Source: Tubulanus polymorphus (lineage: Eukaryota > Nemertea > Palaeonemertea > Tubulaniformes > Tubulanidae). Taken from it: a stretch of 64,000 bases of DNA. A model generated the notes under the pieces. The model searched no databases. It was not told where the DNA came from and saw only the letters and a program-made list of their open reading frames with translations. The DNA lies in NCBI RefSeq assembly GCF_964204645.1, contig NC_134032.1, positions 1,638,916-1,702,915 of the forward strand, given 5' to 3'. Positions 60,531 through 64,000 of the stretch are shown here, in pieces (within the stretch, counting starts at the first letter, position 1; the number at the start of each line of letters is the position of its first letter). The translations under genes were made by a program, and so were the position numbers.

Positions 60531-60714
60531 GCTATTCTTGATCTCACCTTGGAGTAATCATTTGACAAATGATTACTCCAAGATCTCCCGAAGCCGTCAT
60601 ATTCTCTAGGAAGCATGCGTCGTGAGTATCAGCTGCGTGAAATTATAATGGCAGACGTCGAATTGTGGCGTTCTCAAATGGTAAATCATTCTAATGATAG
60701 TTGTGCTGATTGTG

Positions 60715-61247
60715 GTATTATGCTGGACGACGGGTCACAGAGGACTTTCATTTAAGCAGTCACTTGTCAATGCTCTGGAGTTGGTGCCATTTCGGAAAGA
60801 GTCCATTAGACTTTATTGTTTTGGGTCTCAGTCGTCTGGTATTAGAATTTTGGATGTAGTTAAATTCAAACTGCGTTGTAAGGATGAATCTTTATTCGAT
60901 ATTGAGGCTTTAGTTGTTCGTGAAATCGCGGCACCTATCCAGACGAGCATTGACGTGGCTTCTTATGATTATTTACGCAACTTACGTCACGTTACAGACG
61001 ATCCGTTGAATGTTTCTCTTCTCGTAGGCTCAGACTACTATTATGATATAGTTTTAGATAGCATTGTTCGACGTGCATCAGGTAACGGTCCTGTAGCTGT
61101 AGACTCTAGGTTAGGTTATGTTTTATCTGGTCCGGTACTTGAGACTCGAGATAATCGCGATGTAACCATGCTCAGTGTGCTAGTTGGTCGTTCGGATACC
61201 AGCGTAATTACCTTCTTAATAAGAATTTTACGCCAGCAAGAAACATA
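60715..61247 (+). pseudogene. BEL/Pao aspartic protease (DUF1758-like) fragment
   Basis: Reads MLDDGSQRTFI (protease active-site loop, Asp-Asp-Gly in place of the usual DSG), then LLVGSDYYYDIV and GPVAVDSRLGYVLSGP, diagnostic for BEL/Pao and related protease-like segments. The frame has an internal TAA at about 60753. The downstream polymerase is missing. Confidence 0.72.
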
Positions 61248-61261
61248 AATAATGCTCTTCG

Positions 61262-61517
61262 CACGATTGGTAGAACACTATATCCGTGTTGACGCGATGA
61301 GCAGAGAATCCCACAATGATAATAAAAAGTCCGAAAATGAAACTTCGAGACAGTAGTTTATTTCAACGTTTCGACTATATCCTAATAGTCATCTTCAGGA
61401 ATGATTCATCTTCATTCCTGAAGATGACTATTAGGATATAGTCGAAACGTTGAAATAAACTACTATCTCGAAGTTTCATTTTCGGACTTTTTATTATCAT
61501 TGTGGGATTCTCTCCTC
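61262..61517. mobile_element. Foldback element with two opposed hammerhead-like cores (family 1)
   Basis: Flanked by an 11-bp direct repeat AATGCTCTTCG (61251-61261 and 61518-61528), read as a target duplication. Arms of about 100 bp from GAGAATCCCACAATGATAAT inward are almost perfectly complementary. Each arm contains GAAACGTTG and CTGAAGA-T flanking GACTAT TAGGAT ATAGTC, the same core as the 69-bp satellite in RFC1. Inserted into the BEL remnant, so it is the younger element. Confidence 0.82.
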
Positions 61518-61528
61518 AATGCTCTTCG

Positions 61529-61948
61529 AAAATTGTCAGAAGCCATTTTCGGACTTAAGGCTTTTCTCAGTCACGTGACTGAATCCAACTCTCGTGAAGT
61601 CACCGAGTGTGCGGGAATGGTGCGATTTTGATCGTGTGCGATCGTGCGATAATCGTTAAGGTGTGCGCCGGGCTTAACCGGCCGAGCAAACACGACTTTT
61701 CTGCATGTCTTCTAAAAAAACCATCTAACTCACCTGAAGCCGTTCAGAAAGAAGTCGAATGTCGACTAAACCTGGGTCGAAACTCGGACACGTAGTAGCA
61801 CTGACTGAGAACCACTCTTATTAAAGCCTATACTCTTGAGACTATTACATACTCACTCTTTCATATAGATATCACTCAATTCAAATTCAAATAATGGATA
61901 TCAAGGTCTTGCTGAATATCGAAAAACCTTCCCCATACCGATACTTAC
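61529..61948. other. Spacer after the BEL remnant
   Basis: May include remaining BEL sequence; no conserved block recognised. Confidence 0.35.
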
Positions 61949-62946
61949 CCACTTTAGTCAGAACATGGACGGTTCTAACGCTGTTACAAGATTCTGTATT
62001 GTTAGACGGGGTATAACCAGTAGTTTGAGCACATTTCGATATCAGGCCTTCCGCCCACACGGCGTAACCGTTCCAATCCTTCGTTAGAGCCGTTTCCTGG
62101 CACTCTAACGGGCTCAGTGTAATTACATTCACCAGTTTCTTGGTGATGAAGTCGGCGCATTCTAGTCCGCTGCTGTAAACAAAACCACCCGGAGTACCTA
62201 AAAAACTCAGAAAATGTAAACGCCATCGATAACAATGATATAAAGGAAGCAAATGCTCAGAAACCAATAATATCCAAAACGTCTGAATGCGAATTTCCAG
62301 AATATTGACCACTAGTTGATTAGAGATTAAGAATTTATTGTAGCGAACGGAATGGGCTTAGGAGGGTGAATGACAAGATAGGAGGGGTGAATACGTATGA
62401 TGAGTGAAGTAGAACCCAACCGCTTAGCATTTTGCTATTTTTGAGCTAACTGCCTTTGGACTGCTGACCTATAGGAGGGGGGGGGGGTGAAATGAACTCT
62501 GCTGGGGGAATGAAATGAGGGAGTTTATATAAAAAAATATACAATTATACCGACCCCCTGTTTCGCTCCCGGCAGGTTTGGTGGGTTTGTAAGGGACGCT
62601 CAATCAAAAAAAGTCAAACGAAGTTTACCAACCGAATAAACAACAGGGTCAATCCCTATTTTAAGATCAAAAACCTATAGCTGTAATTGAAGGCGATCGT
62701 TAAAGTGATCGTCATAGTTTCGCCGAATCATACCTATTTTAGTATACAAAATAGAACCTTTGACAACCGATGCCGTGGCGCAACCGGAACTTTTCAGATA
62801 GCAATGGCCACTGTAGAAGCTGAATTGTACGCATTTGGCCTCCTCGTTACACTTATCGACGCAAGGTGTCGCTTCTCTTGCGCTAACAGACACGTATCTA
62901 GTCGCACAAGTCGCGTCCATTCGCAATAAGTAGCCATTTTCTGCAA
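61949..62946 (-). CDS. PAN/Apple-like extracellular protein, partial (two internal exons)
   Basis: Minus-strand exons 62734-62946 (acceptor AATCAG, donor G|GTATGA) and 61949-62197 (acceptor TTTTAG, donor G|GTAAGT). Both are phase 1-1, the usual design of shuffled extracellular modules, and they join in frame. The first encodes a Cys-rich module with CVDKC, CVQFSFYSGHCYL and SGC, resembling PAN/Apple domains that bind carbohydrate or protein. The second reads GGFVYSSGLECADF and has four Cys; it is not recognised. Signal peptide, start and stop exons are not visible, so the gene must extend in both directions, or is a fragment. Confidence 0.6.
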
Positions 62947-64000
62947 CTGATTTTCGGAAAAAACAAACATTAGATTTATGAATGAGTAATATCATAAAAA
63001 AAAGTTAATTATCAGCTGAGTTCATCGATATTTCTACTTTGTTTTTTTTATCTTAATCCAATCCAGGGATATGAACGAAATAGGAAAATCAAACAGGGAA
63101 AAATAGGGACAAAAAATTCAACGATTCGGACCCGGCGGGTACCCGAAAAATAGCGCCTAGAAAATGTGAAAAGACTTATCGTATATAAGAGCTCTAGTAT
63201 TTTCTAGTAATCCAAAAAGCTTTGATTTCTATCGCAAACAACACGAAACTATTAAGCGAATAGTTTGGTAGGTTCTAAATCTGCCGTTTTTTATAGAACC
63301 ACACGGCGCGGTCGGTGCTTCTTCGTGAATGCGGTTTCGATGAATATTACCAACATCGCTATCGACGTCGGATATCGCATCTCAATAAAAATTCAAAAGC
63401 ACTCGAACGAACGACATTTAGGGCCTCAATTTATTGAAAAATATCGGCAAGCTTAATCTCTTCTTTACGTGACACGCCGGGCCAGCGGCTTAATTTGTTA
63501 TTGAAATATCTTCTTAGCGCACGAATAATCTGAATAACAATTCGGGCTATCTATCGGAGACTGCGGTATTTGATAAACACGTGTAACATTAATGCATCGT
63601 GTAAATGCACCGTTAATGCATCGAGAATGGATCTACGTTAATATTTAGAGAAAATGTGCCCGGGGTATATGAAAGTTGACCACGCGGGTTCGTGCGAAAC
63701 TCAGGAGGTGAAAATGCCCTTTTTCAAATTTTCGATATCCAAAAATTTCCTCTGGCAATTCCGTGTCCGGTATGTGGTCCGGCAGGTCCGTATATCATAA
63801 AATGTTCATCTTTATTGTATCTTTACTGGAACTACATCTCAATGCGGGACATTTTCTAGAAAGCACTTTTGCATCAGGACTTCATTTATTGCTTGAGAAT
63901 TGCAACTAGAAACTGTAAAATATTCTCAAAATGTTCTCGTGGAGGACCACAGATCCTCGCGGGTTGGGTGTATGGAACGGTTAGACATCAGATAGAAAGA
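62947..64000. other. Presumed upstream intron or flank of the PAN-like gene
   Basis: No further exon could be supported on either strand. Short frames are without domains. Confidence 0.35.

Larger units (their letters stand above)
59208..61250 (+). mobile_element. Degenerate BEL/Pao LTR retroelement
   Basis: The order gag-like, DUF1759-like, DUF1758-type protease is that of BEL/Pao elements. TTTTTGGTCCCTCGTGCCGG just before gag (about 59730) resembles the leader after the 5' LTR in this group; the LTR probably starts near 59208 (TGTAACAAG). Reverse transcriptase, RNase H and integrase are absent, so the copy is heavily deleted. A 36-bp palindrome, CTTGGAGTAATCATTTG plus inverse, occurs at both 59472-59507 and 60548-60582. 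Confidence 0.75.

Overview
The window is animal nuclear DNA. Genes are split by GT-AG introns, intergenic DNA is full of short inverted-repeat elements and minisatellites, and there is no operon structure. The gene set (adenosine deaminase, hydroxylysine kinase, RFC1, SNX19), BEL/Pao and Penelope-like repeat signatures, and secreted Cys-rich peptide genes fit a marine invertebrate. A lophotrochozoan is my best guess, but no marker here proves the phylum.

Layout. 1-2620: last three coding exons of adenosine deaminase (+). 2621-8488: repeat-rich intergenic DNA with a 1.1 kb (TG/TA)n tract and a run of CTCF-like motifs. 8489-11938: complete five-exon hydroxylysine kinase (+). 12631-20098: tandem cluster of three paralogous two-exon genes for small secreted CxxxC-rich peptides (+). 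20839-39065: RFC1, the large subunit of the PCNA clamp loader, 18 coding exons (1204 codons before the stop, frame kept at every junction); the first exon appears to hold only the ATG. 41269-55826: SNX19, nine coding exons (1280 codons). A large SNX19 intron holds a nested intronless SLC18-like transporter ORF with its own poly(A) signal and a 2.7 kb minisatellite. 59.2-61.8 kb: broken BEL/Pao retroelement carrying later insertions. 61949-62946: two phase 1-1 exons of a PAN/Apple-like extracellular protein (-).

Mobile DNA dominates the non-coding part. At least eleven copies of a piggyBac-type MITE (TTAA target, CCCTTTCAGTGC ends) sit mostly in introns. Other terminal-inverted-repeat and foldback families recur. 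The most unusual signal is a set of hammerhead-ribozyme-like cores in foldback elements and in a 69-bp satellite inside an RFC1 intron. Stem II differs in sequence between three families but keeps a 6-bp stem and 6-nt loop, and the flanking CTGANGA and GAAACG are fixed.

The genes do not form a pathway. ADA (purine salvage), HYKK (lysine catabolism), RFC1 (replication) and SNX19 (endolysosome/ER membrane contact) are neighbours only. The peptide cluster is the one locus where neighbours are clearly related, by tandem duplication.
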